NCBI GenBank assembly: GCA_002839675.1
Contig: PGYM01000001.1
Location: 124,736 to 188,735, forward strand
Source of the DNA: Methanomicrobiales archaeon HGW-Methanomicrobiales-1
GTDB taxonomy: Archaea > Halobacteriota > Methanomicrobia > Methanomicrobiales > Methanospirillaceae
Direction: 5' to 3'
DNA: 64,000 nt
Of the stretch, positions 54,213-62,802 are shown one piece after another. The notes beneath the pieces are model-generated. The model searched no databases. It was not told where the DNA came from and worked only from the letters and a program-made list of their open reading frames with translations. Every line of letters starts with the position of its first letter. Positions within the stretch are counted from its first letter, which is position 1. A program made the position numbers and the translations under genes.

Positions 54213-54347
54213 ATGGACACCGAACTCATCCTCACGGGAGCGTTCCTCGGGACGGGACTGCTCGCCTACGTGGTAATCCCCGGCCTGCTGGTAATGTGGG
54301 ACCGGGTCCTCGACCACATGGAAGAATCAGGACAGAAAAAGCAGTAA
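54213..54347 (+). CDS. 44-residue single-pass membrane peptide
   Basis: ATG 54213 follows GAGGTGAGGA by 2-3 bases and opens a 44-codon frame ended by TAA 54345-54347. The protein begins MDTELILTGAFLGTGLLAYV, continues VIPGLLVMW as one hydrophobic helix (about 5-29), and ends with a charged tail DHMEESGQKKQ. Good ribosome site, near-adjacent position after the 167-aa gene and membrane-protein-like pattern support it. It could be an accessory or holin-like peptide, but no function can be assigned. Confidence 0.7.
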   Translation: MDTELILTGAFLGTGLLAYVVIPGLLVMWDRVLDHMEESGQKKQ

Positions 54348-54403
54348 ACGGCGGGGGAGCAAATCCCCCGCTAACGGTATTTTTTTAATACGCGATGAAT
54401 ACT

Positions 54404-55405
54404 TTAAAACCAGCTCTCCAGCGTCTTCTGCCCTGCCTTGACCGAGAAATTCTCAAGCGCCTTGTTTATCCGGTCTTCCGAGAATTCATAGCCGTCGCAG
54501 AGCATCTTTTTTATCCCTGCTGTATCAGGGTGCCCCCAGACGAGGTTGTAATCGTCCGTTACCGGGGGGTGCAGGAAAAGATCCATCACCGGGGCCGGAT
54601 CGAAGTCCGGCTGCTTCTCTTTGAGCTTTGCAGCAAACTCCCCTTTCTGCACGATCTTGAGGCCGGTCTTTGCGCCCACACCCGCAACGCCCGGGTTGAA
54701 ATCGGTGCCGATCAGGATGCTGATCTCGATCAGCTGCTCGCGGGTAAGGTGCAGGCCGTTGAGCACTTCCGAGAGAACCAGCCGCTCCGGGCTCACCGTG
54801 ATCTGCCGGCCCCGGATCTTGCGCTTGCCGCTCACCGTGAGATTGCGGACAAGGGTAGGGGCCCCGAACAGGAGCGTATCATAGTCCTGCGACACCACAT
54901 ACCGGGCTTCCCCTTTTGCCACCATGTAGGAGGCCTGTGCCTCCCCCTCCCCGGGTGCCTGCACGAACGGGATGCCCAGCAGACCTAGGAGTTCCTTGGA
55001 AGACGCGATAATCTCCGCATCCACCCGGGTTGCCGATCGCGCCTGCTTGTAGGCCTCGGCCTCATCCCCGCGTTCGACTGCTTCTTTCCAGCGTTCCCCC
55101 GCAGTATCGCGGAGCTGCCTGCGCTGGTCAACCGTTGCCTGCTTGAGCTCGCCGGGTTTCCCGTCAAACACAAAGACCGGCTTGATCCCCTTGTCCATGA
55201 AATTTGCAATCCGGAACAGGATGCCGGAGAGGTGGGAGGTGACCCGCCCGCGCCCGTCCATCAGCGGGGTGCCGTCCGGCTGCCGGATGATGGTTAGGAA
55301 CTGGTAGAGGGTATTGTTCGCATCGATAGCTGCGATACCGGGAATGGTTTCCAGTGTAACCGGTGTCTTATAGTCTGCCAGAATGTCCCGTAGTGCAACG
55401 CCCAT
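54404..55405 (-). CDS. fen: Flap endonuclease 1
   Basis: FEN-1 removes 5' flaps in DNA replication and base excision repair. The 333-residue protein has the N-terminal and internal XPG nuclease regions ([47 protein letters not shown] with the metal-binding acidic residues, [29 protein letters not shown] helix-hairpin-helix). The last residues QKTLESWF form a PCNA-interacting motif. The length is standard. It is followed downstream by a small operon end and preceded by the frameshifted gene, all on separate units. Confidence 0.96.
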   Translation of the reverse strand: MGVALRDILADYKTPVTLETIPGIAAIDANNTLYQFLTIIRQPDGTPLMDGRGRVTSHLSGILFRIANFMDKGIKPVFVFDGKPGELKQATVDQRRQLRDTAGERWKEAVERGDEAEAYKQARSATRVDAEIIASSKELLGLLGIPFVQAPGEGEAQASYMVAKGEARYVVSQDYDTLLFGAPTLVRNLTVSGKRKIRGRQITVSPERLVLSEVLNGLHLTREQLIEISILIGTDFNPGVAGVGAKTGLKIVQKGEFAAKLKEKQPDFDPAPVMDLFLHPPVTDDYNLVWGHPDTAGIKKMLCDGYEFSEDRINKALENFSVKAGQKTLESWF

Positions 55406-55430
55406 GCCTGTTCACGCTCTGGTTTATAGG

Positions 55431-55747
55431 TTATTTGTATGACCGTTTAGCATATTCGGCATTGAGTTCGTCGAGATGGGAGAAAAGCCTGGTCATATTT
55501 GGTCACCATGCGGTCCGAGATCTCTTCGAGATTGGTGCGGAGCATATGTTCGTAGGCGATCACGCTGTTTTTTAAGATTGCGCACCTTGACCTGCATCGA
55601 CATAAACAGCCCGCCCAGCGAGAGCATCATCAGGCATGCGGCAACCGCGATCGTGAGGTCCTGCCAGAACCGGAGAATGAGAACAAGGGTGGAAATTACC
55701 AGAATAACAGTGAGCAGGATATCGACCGGGTAATCACGTATATCCAT
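55431..55747 (-). pseudogene. Small membrane protein gene with two +1 frameshifts
   Basis: Frame one starts at ATG 55747 (MDIRDYPVDILLTVILVIST) with two membrane helices (about 8-25 and 31-50) and a KVRNLKKQ coil. The coherent continuation is in the next frame (SVIAYEHMLRTNLEEISDRM and VTKYDQAF) and then a third (SHLDELNAEYAKRSYK, stop 55431-55433). Removing one base from the six-base homopolymer at 55568-55573 and one from the four-base one at 55483-55486 gives a single frame of exactly 105 codons. Either the gene is broken, or these are sequencing errors, or the shifts are real. It diverges from the presenilin-like gene. Confidence 0.65.
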
Positions 55748-55802
55748 GCTTTTAGGTGATGAGAGCACAGTAATTAATCTAACGAATATACGGAGATCCC
55801 GC

Positions 55803-56696
55803 ATGGACACGAAAAATCTCATCCCCCTTCTCGCAATGCCCCTCCTGCTCCTCATCGTAGAGATAGGCGCAGTCCTGCTCTCCCTGCCCGTGCAGGCATC
55901 AGGAATTGTAGCATTCGAAGATCCCACCTCGCTTGAAAACCCGCTCATCTTTATTGCGATCCTGCTGGTCTTTACCGGGTTCCTGCTGCTCTTGATCAAA
56001 TACGATATGAAAAAGGTGATTGCGGCAGTCATCGGGCTCTCGCTCTTTTTCACGTTCGTGTATATCTTCATGGCCCTCGTCTATGCAGCATTCGGGGTTA
56101 CTGATATTGCCACCATCGCGGTGCTGGTGCTCGCGATAATCGCAACGGCACTCCTGTACAAATACCCGGAATGGTACGTGATCGATGCGCTCGGGATCCT
56201 GATAGGCGCCGGTGTTGCCTCGATCTTTGGTGTCTCTTTGGATGTCTGGCCGGTGGTCATCCTGCTCATCCTGCTCGCAGTCTACGATGCGATCTCGGTG
56301 TACAAGACCAAGCACATGATCACCCTTGCCGAAGGCGTGATCGATCTCAAGACCCCGATCCTCTTCGTCATCCCCAAGAAGCGGGACTATTCGTTCATCA
56401 AGGAAGGTATCGGGAAGCTCGGCGATGGCGGGGAGCGGTCTGCGTTCATCATCGGTATGGGCGACCTGATCATGCCCTCCATACTGGTAGTATCGGCCAA
56501 TGTATTCATACAGGGGTCGAAAATCGGGGGCATCCTCAATCTTCCTGCCCTTGGTGCGATCATCGGTTCGCTGGCCGGTCTCCTGGTCCTGCTCCACTTT
56601 GTCATGTCGGGAAAACCCCAGGCCGGGCTTCCGCCATTGAACGGGGGGACGATTATCGGGTTCCTTATCGGGCTGGCAGCGATGACGTGGATGTAA
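55803..56696 (+). CDS. Presenilin-like intramembrane aspartyl protease
   Basis: A 297-residue protein with about nine membrane helices, a relative of the Methanoculleus presenilin homologue whose structure is known. The two catalytic aspartates are in VYDAISVYK (Asp162) and GMGDLIMP (Asp221, the GxGD motif). A QAGLPPLN segment near 273-280 stands where the PAL motif helps substrate access. ATG 55803 follows GGAGAT by a few bases; a longer open frame upstream would place non-membrane residues before the first helix. Substrates unknown; it cleaves transmembrane segments in relatives. Diverges from the frameshifted gene. Confidence 0.93.
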   Translation: MDTKNLIPLLAMPLLLLIVEIGAVLLSLPVQASGIVAFEDPTSLENPLIFIAILLVFTGFLLLLIKYDMKKVIAAVIGLSLFFTFVYIFMALVYAAFGVTDIATIAVLVLAIIATALLYKYPEWYVIDALGILIGAGVASIFGVSLDVWPVVILLILLAVYDAISVYKTKHMITLAEGVIDLKTPILFVIPKKRDYSFIKEGIGKLGDGGERSAFIIGMGDLIMPSILVVSANVFIQGSKIGGILNLPALGAIIGSLAGLLVLLHFVMSGKPQAGLPPLNGGTIIGFLIGLAAMTWM

Positions 56697-57131
56697 TGGG
56701 TGGAAAAATTCCCGGAAGAATACTTTTTTTATCGGGCTGCTCCTGATTAACTGCATATTTTCATAAAACGTGTCTTGGAAAACCAGAATCCTTTTTGATA
56801 ATTACGAGCAAGCCCCCCCATCGGGGTCGCCCGGCCGCATCGTCGGGGCCTCGCTGGGCAGGGCGGTTGATCCAACCCGGAAGGAAATTTTCCTGCACTG
56901 CTCCTTCTGTTTTCTCATTAATTCGTTCAATTCCCGATGTTGCAATTGTCCTCAGAATGTTGATGATAGCCTTCGAAAAATGGGGTCAAGGGGATGCTCC
57001 CCTTGGGTTGCTTCCCCCTCTGGGGGAGAGAGGGGGTCACCCTCCCTTATGTCAAAGAGAATAAGGGATCACTCGAAAGAAGGCTCACACCAGAGCAGGT
57101 ATTTCTTAAAAACAGATAAAAAAAAGATGAA
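56697..57131. other. Non-coding gap with a composite repeat
   Basis: No supported gene. It contains the right copy of the 64-bp hairpin repeat (56982-57045), preceded by a G/C-rich stretch (56811-56870) that resembles the one before the left copy at 30.1 kb. The frame that runs across it has no convincing ribosome site or family pattern. Confidence 0.45.
56982..57045 (+). repeat. Dispersed 64-bp double-hairpin repeat, copy B
   Basis: By eye 60 of 64 positions match 30307-30370. Both hairpins are intact, AAGGGGA/TCCCCTT and CCCCCTCT/AGAGGGGG. Like copy A it lies between two convergent genes, here the presenilin-like protease and the GTPase. Confidence 0.75.
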
Positions 57132-58226
57132 TCAGGTTGTTATCGAGAGATCCTTTCCCGCACGGGCGGTGCGGGGCTTACGGACCTTCCGTTTCCGGAC
57201 AACTACTATCTCTTCACCGGTGTCAACATCTATCTCCGTCTCTTCGGTTTCATGCTTTATGGGAGACCTGATATCCTTGACTATCTTCTTCTTTGCCTCT
57301 GCTTCCGGCTTGTGGGTCAGGATCTCTGCGAGTACCGCCTCGACACCGTCTCCGGTCTTGGTAGACATCGTCAGGTAACCTTCCCCTCCAACAAGGTCGG
57401 ACTTGTTGGCAACGACAATCAATGGCACATCCACCATACCTGCAACTTCATCGCGCAGGTGGAGCTGGGCTTTCATGGAGTAGCCGCAGTGCTCTGAGGG
57501 ATCGAGGATGAAGAGCACGATATCGGCAACATTCATCATGGCAGAGAGTGCCTGCCGCTCGATCTGGTTGCGTTCCTCTGCCGGGCGATCGAGAATGCCC
57601 GGTGTGTCCACGAACTGGATCCGCTCGCGGGGAAGGTCCCGGTGACCGACAATAACTCCCTTGGTGGTGAACGGGTATGCCGCCACTTCGGGGGCTGCTG
57701 ATGAGACGCGTTTGATAAACGAGGATTTCCCTACATTGGGGTAGCCTGCAATCACAATGGTATACGCGTCTTCGACATGGGGGAGATGGCGCAGGACATT
57801 TCTCACTTCGTTTAAGAAATGCAGGTCCTTATCGATCTGGTGCACCATCGAAGCGAGCCGGGCTACCGCCCGCTTGCGCACAATGAGGGTGTCGGCAGCC
57901 TTGCGGGACTGCACGGCCAGCTGGTTTCCGATCATCTTGGTGTGCTTGGCAGCCCAGCCCACGGCCCCAAGGGACATTTTTATCCGCTCGATCCCGTAGA
58001 GGATATCAGCCAGTTCCCGGTAAAACGGGGGGAGGTCATCGAATTCGGGAAATCCCCGTATGATATAGACAAGGCGATCATGAACCGCTGCACCAACGGC
58101 CCGGACAAACTCTTCGTTTGCGCGTTCCTTGTTGGTCTTTTCCTTCATCTTCTTTGCTGCACGGCGGAAACTCCGGTCGAGGATCTCGTCCGCAGTTGGC
58201 ACCGTCGGCATTTTTTCAAATTCCAT
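57132..58226 (-). CDS. NOG1/Obg-family GTPase
   Basis: A 364-residue GTPase of the NOG1 type, linked to large ribosomal subunit assembly. The N-terminal 150 residues are a helical NOG1-like domain. The GTPase motifs are GYPNVGKSSF (G1), DTPGIL (G3) and NKSD (G4), with YPFTTKGV as switch I. The C-terminal 50 residues are Lys/Arg rich (VVVRKRKVRKPRTARAGK), likely rRNA binding. ATG 58226 is chosen because upstream in-frame codons precede it without a better ribosome site; an earlier ATG at 58319 would overlap the divergent regulator's promoter and start. Confidence 0.93.
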   Translation of the reverse strand: MEFEKMPTVPTADEILDRSFRRAAKKMKEKTNKERANEEFVRAVGAAVHDRLVYIIRGFPEFDDLPPFYRELADILYGIERIKMSLGAVGWAAKHTKMIGNQLAVQSRKAADTLIVRKRAVARLASMVHQIDKDLHFLNEVRNVLRHLPHVEDAYTIVIAGYPNVGKSSFIKRVSSAAPEVAAYPFTTKGVIVGHRDLPRERIQFVDTPGILDRPAEERNQIERQALSAMMNVADIVLFILDPSEHCGYSMKAQLHLRDEVAGMVDVPLIVVANKSDLVGGEGYLTMSTKTGDGVEAVLAEILTHKPEAEAKKKIVKDIRSPIKHETEETEIDVDTGEEIVVVRKRKVRKPRTARAGKDLSITT

Positions 58227-58272
58227 AAATCGCCTACCTATATATTTATGGACCGTCATACGGTATATCGTT

Positions 58273-59154
58273 ATGGACCTGTCCCTGATCCAAAAAGATA
58301 TCCTCATCACCTTAATCACCCTCTACCACCGGCAGTCCCACTCCATCAAAGGCGAAGAGATTGCTGACCTGATCCAGCGCAACGCGGGGACCGTGCGCAA
58401 CCAGATGCAGTCGCTCAAAGCTGTTGGCCTTGTGGATGGGGTGCCCGGCCCGAAAGGCGGGTACATTCCCACCGGTCTTGCCTATAAGGAACTCAACCTG
58501 AAAATATCCGAAGAAGGCGATTACGATGTCGCGATCAGTAAAAACGGGGTTCCGGTCAATGGGGCAAATGTCCAGGAGATCGCGTTCAACACCCTTTGCC
58601 ACCCTGATGTCTGCCACGCGGTGATTAAACTGGTCGGGAGTGCCAAGCTCTTTGAAATAGGCGACCAGGTCACTGTTGGCCCTACTCCGGTCAACAAGCT
58701 CCTGATCCGGGGCGAGGTGTTCGGGAAAGACGAGTCAAAACAATCTCTTCTCATCGCCACATCAGAGATCATCTCGCTTCCCAAAAAACCGATCAGCACC
58801 TACATGAGCAGTCCGTTAAAAACCCTGACTCTTGAGAACACGCTGTTCGATGCCCTTGTCCTCTTCAATCGTGAGCATATTCACGGGGCCCCGATCCTTA
58901 CGGATGGCAAACTTGCCGGTATTATCACGATAAGCGATATTGCAAAAGCCATTGAAAGGAATATTCCCCTTACAACAAAGGTTGCTGACGTCATGACAAC
59001 CGATGTCGTGGAAGCCACTTCAGACACCCGGCTTTTCAGTGTGATCAACCGGTTCAAGGAGCGGGAGATCGGGCGGCTGATTGTGGTAGAAAATGGAAAA
59101 CCCGTAGGCATTATCACCCAGTCTGATATCATCAGGGTGTTTCCTGCGCTTTAA
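58273..59154 (+). CDS. HTH-CBS transcriptional regulator
   Basis: The N-terminal 65 residues are a winged helix (IKGEEIADLIQRNAGTVRNQ then LKAVGLVDGVPGPKGGYIPT). A middle domain (about 75-165) is of unknown type, and two CBS units form the C terminus (about 170-290: ISTYMSSPLKTLTLENTLFD, GKLAGIITISDIAKAIE, VADVMTTDVVEATSDTRLFS, KPVGIITQSDIIRVF). CBS pairs bind AMP, ATP or similar, so it may couple energy state to transcription. ATG 58273 lies close to the divergent GTPase start, so the 46-base gap must contain both promoters. Target genes are unknown. Confidence 0.88.
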   Translation: MDLSLIQKDILITLITLYHRQSHSIKGEEIADLIQRNAGTVRNQMQSLKAVGLVDGVPGPKGGYIPTGLAYKELNLKISEEGDYDVAISKNGVPVNGANVQEIAFNTLCHPDVCHAVIKLVGSAKLFEIGDQVTVGPTPVNKLLIRGEVFGKDESKQSLLIATSEIISLPKKPISTYMSSPLKTLTLENTLFDALVLFNREHIHGAPILTDGKLAGIITISDIAKAIERNIPLTTKVADVMTTDVVEATSDTRLFSVINRFKEREIGRLIVVENGKPVGIITQSDIIRVFPAL

Positions 59155-59204
59155 AACAACATCTTTAGATATTTTGAATAGAATTGTATGGTGGAGAAGT
59201 ATCT

Positions 59205-59414
59205 ATGACTGAATTATCCCAGGCTGCAGTTGAACGAATTATCAAAAAGACCGGTGCCGAGCGTGTCAGTGCTGACGCCTGCGAGACTCTTGCAGAGCTG
59301 ATGGAAGAGTATGGTATGTTCCTTGCAAAGGAAGCCAAGAAGATGTCAGATCATGCAGGCAGGAAAACCATGCGTGGATCCGATATCAGAATGGCTGCTG
59401 ATATGTTTAAATGA
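59205..59414 (+). CDS. Archaeal histone
   Basis: A 69-residue histone-fold protein (MTELSQAAVERIIKKTGAER...). The three helices are visible and the family residues AERVSADACETLAELMEEYG and RKTMRGSDIRMAADMFK match archaeal histones that wrap DNA as dimers and larger stacks. ATG 59205 follows GGTGGAG by 8-9 bases; A/T-rich TTAGATATTTTG about 30-40 bases upstream is a possible TATA box. A short upstream extension of the frame is not needed. Confidence 0.95.
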   Translation: MTELSQAAVERIIKKTGAERVSADACETLAELMEEYGMFLAKEAKKMSDHAGRKTMRGSDIRMAADMFK

Positions 59415-59470
59415 CCAAAATCAGGCATTTAATCTCAAAAACAACTCTTTTTGTCCTTTTCTTTTAGAAC

Positions 59471-59486
59471 AGTTTAAATATTTATA
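59471..59486 (+). promoter_or_regulatory. TATA-like promoter of the PRC-barrel gene
   Basis: GTTTAAATATTTATAC lies 17-33 bases before ATG 59503, a spacing that fits a leaderless archaeal transcript. Confidence 0.5.
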
Positions 59487-59502
59487 CGTCGTCAATTTTT
59501 TT

Positions 59503-59757
59503 ATGACTCGTGTATTTGCCCGCACCCTTTCGCGCAAGAAGATTATGAGCAATGATGGTAAGCTTATCGGCACCCTGAAAAACATCAGGGTTGACTTTGA
59601 TTCCGGGCAGGTTCTTGAGATGCTCATCCACCCGGATCAGACGTTCGATACGGCAAATTATGATATGGAAGATGACAAAATCTTAAAAATTTCCTTTGAA
59701 TCGGTCAAGGATATTAAGGATTATATTGTAGTCGACCGCTTTGCGGCGCGAAGGTAG
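59503..59757 (+). CDS. PRC-barrel domain protein
   Basis: An 84-residue PRC-barrel-like protein (MTRVFARTLSRKKIMSNDGK...). Small PRC-barrel proteins occur widely in methanogens, where an archaeal cell-division role has been shown for CdpB-type members. The alternation GKLIGTLKNIRVDFDSGQVL and LEMLIHPDQTFD fits the fold. The start at 59503 lacks a clear ribosome site but has a well-placed TATA element, suggesting a leaderless message. Its last 37 bases overlap the end of the convergent phosphatase gene. Confidence 0.87.
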   Translation: MTRVFARTLSRKKIMSNDGKLIGTLKNIRVDFDSGQVLEMLIHPDQTFDTANYDMEDDKILKISFESVKDIKDYIVVDRFAARR

Positions 59758-60437
59758 GACGCATATTTTTCAATAACTTCTACAAATCCATCCCCATATT
59801 CTTTTTCTGCAACATACTTTGCCGTTGCCTTGATATCCCGGTGGCCATTTGCAACGGTTGCCCCGATGCCGGCAGTTGCCAGCATCTGGATGTCATTGAG
59901 TGAATCGCCGACCGCAAGAAAATCTGAAGGTAAAAGCCCCATCTCCTCAGCCAGTGCGATAAGGGCCGTTCCCTTATCCACCCCACGTGACTGGAGGTGG
60001 ATGGCATACCCGGTATCGAGCACCTTTACCGGGTAGTCTTTTAAGAGCATTTTTACTTCGCCGACCGGTACGGTACGGCCAAATGCCAGGTCGGCATAGC
60101 GATAGGTGGGGCTGTAGAGATCCAGCTCTGTTCCCTGCGAGTGGTAATGCGCCTGCAAGACTTCGAGTGCAGTGCGGCATACCCCCTGGTCCCCTTTGAT
60201 GCGGGGGGTGCCGTTGAATCCGACCCGGAACACCCCGCCGTTCTCTGCAATGAACGTCCCATGGGTTCCGATCATTTTGCAGAGGGCATCCATGAAGCAG
60301 GAGGTATTCCCGCTTGCAAGTACCACTTCTATTCCGTCGTCTACAAGAGACCTGATAGTATTGATAGCACCGGTATTGATCCGGCGGGACGAATCCGTGA
60401 TCGTCCCGTCAATATCCGTCAGGACTGCTTTTAACAC
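59721..60437 (-). CDS. Archaeal phosphoglycolate phosphatase (HAD family)
   Basis: A 238-residue HAD hydrolase of the archaeal phosphoglycolate phosphatase type (sucrose-phosphatase-like cap). The nucleophile motif [11 protein letters not shown] holds Asp8 and Asp10. Later motifs are LASGNTSC (motif II) and the motif IV region [14 protein letters not shown]. It removes phosphate from 2-phosphoglycolate, a by-product of DNA 3'-end repair or oxygen damage. The start overlaps the radA stop by 7 bases, so the two are an operon. Its end overlaps the convergent PRC-barrel gene. Confidence 0.9.
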   Translation of the reverse strand: MLKAVLTDIDGTITDSSRRINTGAINTIRSLVDDGIEVVLASGNTSCFMDALCKMIGTHGTFIAENGGVFRVGFNGTPRIKGDQGVCRTALEVLQAHYHSQGTELDLYSPTYRYADLAFGRTVPVGEVKMLLKDYPVKVLDTGYAIHLQSRGVDKGTALIALAEEMGLLPSDFLAVGDSLNDIQMLATAGIGATVANGHRDIKATAKYVAEKEYGDGFVEVIEKYASYLRAAKRSTTI

Positions 60438-61408
60438 GACTTGAGACCTGCCTCTTCGACAATGAACGGAGCTTCTCCCTCGGGAAGGTTGGGACTGTCC
60501 ACGAGACGTGCAATACGTTTTCCGCCCTTGCTCTTGCGCAGGTAGAGACGGAAGGTGGCCGTGTGGCCGACAATGTTGCCGCCGATTGGCTTGGTCGGGT
60601 CGCCGAAGAAGACTGCCGGGTTGGACATGACCTGGTTGGTAACAAGCCCGACTCCGTTGTGCTCATCGATGAGCTTGAAGAGTTCGTGCATGTGCCGGTT
60701 CAGTTTCTGCTGCCGGGCGGCAAGGGTGCCCCTGCCGGCATATTCTGCCCGGAAGTGGGCAGTGAGCGAGTCGATGATGAAGAGTTTTACCGGTTTGTCG
60801 CTGTCCTTGAGTTCTGCCGCAAGATCGCGGGAGTTCTCAATAAGGAGCATCTGGTGGTCGGAGGTGTGAGCCCGGGCTATGTGGATATTTTGTAAAAATT
60901 CTTCCACATCCGGGATGTTATCCAGGCCGAGACCGTTTACCATCTGCTCGATACGCTCGGGGCGGAAGGTATTCTCCGTATCGATGTAGATGGCACTCCC
61001 GCCCAGTCCGCCCAGTTCTGTGGGAAGCTGCACGTTGACGGCCATCTGGTGGACGATCTGACTCTTACCGGAACCGAACTCACCGTACATCTCGGTGATG
61101 GCCTGGGTCTCCATGCCTCCGCCAAGCAGGGCATCAAGTTCAGGAACCCGGAAGGACAGTTTTTTGATATCCTTCCTCTGTTCAAAGATATCTTTTCCCG
61201 TCTTGAACCCGCCGATATCGGCAGCTTCACGTGCCGCCTTGATGATCTTTTTTGCGGTTGACTCGGATATCTCTGAGACTTCAGAGAGTTCTGCCGGCGC
61301 TGCGGTTGCGATACTTTCCACCGAGAGGTAACCAGCTTCGCGGAGCTTGTCTGCGGTGCTCGGGCCTACGCCCGGTAAATCTTCAATGCTTAATGGTCCT
61401 TCAGCCAT
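60431..61408 (-). CDS. radA: DNA repair and recombination protein RadA
   Basis: RadA is the archaeal RecA/Rad51 recombinase. The 325-residue protein has an N-terminal helix-hairpin-helix domain ([20 protein letters not shown]), Walker A GEFGSGKS, Walker [21 protein letters not shown], and the L2/loop region with [23 protein letters not shown] 61408 follows GGAG by 10 bases; the in-frame extension to 61453 has no family similarity. It overlaps the phosphatase by 7 bases. The rpa gene lies 81 bases upstream, on the same strand. Confidence 0.97.
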   Translation of the reverse strand: MAEGPLSIEDLPGVGPSTADKLREAGYLSVESIATAAPAELSEVSEISESTAKKIIKAAREAADIGGFKTGKDIFEQRKDIKKLSFRVPELDALLGGGMETQAITEMYGEFGSGKSQIVHQMAVNVQLPTELGGLGGSAIYIDTENTFRPERIEQMVNGLGLDNIPDVEEFLQNIHIARAHTSDHQMLLIENSRDLAAELKDSDKPVKLFIIDSLTAHFRAEYAGRGTLAARQQKLNRHMHELFKLIDEHNGVGLVTNQVMSNPAVFFGDPTKPIGGNIVGHTATFRLYLRKSKGGKRIARLVDSPNLPEGEAPFIVEEAGLKSC

Positions 61409-61488
61409 TTCTTTACAACTCCTATGGCACAACAAGATGTTATAAACTCGCATATAACCCCGCGGAGTGCGTGGTGTGAAAGTGTCAT

Positions 61489-62790
61489 TTATTCTTTGAG
61501 ACTCTCGTTGAATCGCTGGAGATGTGCCAGTACATCCTCCGGTTTGAGAACTACCGGCTCGGCCCGTTCCGGAATAATCCGGCTTCCCTTGAGAAGCCCG
61601 GCTACCGCAAGCCCGGTGCCATGGGGAAAACTACCCTCGATCAGGTAACGGTCCGTGCCATTATCGATAAACGTGCAACCGTTCCCGTGGATGATGATCC
61701 CGGTAAAGACAATGGGCTGTGCCGTTTCATCCGGCACCCTGAATGCACTGCCCCTGCCTACGCCCAGTTCAATGCCGCCGAACCGCCCGGGTTTGGCGCT
61801 TGCATGGTAGGCCTCCACCCGGTCGCCCGTTTTTAAGGGTATCAGGGCAAAATCTCCCCAGAGAACCAGCTTGAGATCCTCGCCTTCGTCACTGACGAGA
61901 ATATTTCTTACCCATGAAGCAGTTCCGCTCTTGGTGGTAAAGGAGCGGGGCTGCTGCATCTGTTTCACCTGCCCCTTTACCGAGTAGATACCCTGGTCGC
62001 TTACGGAACCCAGCGGTGTGAATGGCACGGAAATCTCCGTACCCGTGACGGCGACCGTGCTCGTTTCATCGAGACTGTAATCCCGGCCTTCGCTCTTATT
62101 GTTGGGTTTTGCCCCGGTGATATGCACCGTGGTGCCGGGAGCGATATCGTTCAGCAGTTCCGGAGCCCATGCAACGAGCCGTGCCGAACCCTTGTCATCG
62201 CCGATCACGGCTTCCACCATCTCGCTGGTAGTGCCGTCCCTGCGGGTGAATGAGCGGGGTTCGTTTATGCTGATGATGACTGCATCGAGATCCACCGGTT
62301 CATTGGAAAGGCTGTCTGCACCCGTACCCTGTGCCGGCAGGGCGCAGGTGATCTCGCAGCTTGCCTGGCGAAGGGCAAGGGCATAGATCTCTTTTGTGCT
62401 CTTTCCCGGGTGCCGGCCAATGATCTCCAGCACGTCGCCAATGACCACATCGATTGCTGCTCCGGCTTTCTCATCCCAGAGCACGACCCGGGTAGTTCCT
62501 GTCTCGTCGCCGAGAAGCAGGGTGGCAACCCAGCCCTTCTCGCCATCTGCCCGGTTAAACTCCTTGGGCTCGGTCTTGTCAATGACTTTCCCGAAAAAAG
62601 AAAAAAGGCTGGACTTTCCGCTCAGCCCCTTGATCTTCACATGCTGCCGGCCCAGTTCGCCGATCACCATCATGGCGGCGGTAGGTTCATCGACCAGGTC
62701 GCCGCATTCCTCGATCTTGGTATCTACGCGCCGTTCGAACTCCTCGGTGGTGATCAGGTCATCGACCAGTGCGTAGTGAAAGAGGACCAC
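61489..62790 (-). CDS. rpa: Replication protein A-type single-stranded DNA-binding protein
   Basis: A 433-residue protein with several tandem OB folds, as in archaeal RPA. Three well-formed repeats are visible: one near 62-175 ([35 protein letters not shown]), one near 180-275 ([35 protein letters not shown]) and one near 285-380 ([40 protein letters not shown]). The final stretch (about 385-433) lacks a zinc-finger cysteine set. RPA protects single strands in replication and recombination and fits next to radA. The short helical N terminus is shared with other methanogen RPAs. Confidence 0.9.
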   Translation of the reverse strand: MVLFHYALVDDLITTEEFERRVDTKIEECGDLVDEPTAAMMVIGELGRQHVKIKGLSGKSSLFSFFGKVIDKTEPKEFNRADGEKGWVATLLLGDETGTTRVVLWDEKAGAAIDVVIGDVLEIIGRHPGKSTKEIYALALRQASCEITCALPAQGTGADSLSNEPVDLDAVIISINEPRSFTRRDGTTSEMVEAVIGDDKGSARLVAWAPELLNDIAPGTTVHITGAKPNNKSEGRDYSLDETSTVAVTGTEISVPFTPLGSVSDQGIYSVKGQVKQMQQPRSFTTKSGTASWVRNILVSDEGEDLKLVLWGDFALIPLKTGDRVEAYHASAKPGRFGGIELGVGRGSAFRVPDETAQPIVFTGIIIHGNGCTFIDNGTDRYLIEGSFPHGTGLAVAGLLKGSRIIPERAEPVVLKPEDVLAHLQRFNESLKE

Positions 62791-62802
62791 GGGATACTCC
62801 GC

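Noticed and set aside
56770-57378. 202-codon frame across the composite repeat into the GTPase gene
   Set aside because: Runs through the hairpin repeat and antisense to the NOG1-like gene; no ribosome site or conserved pattern.
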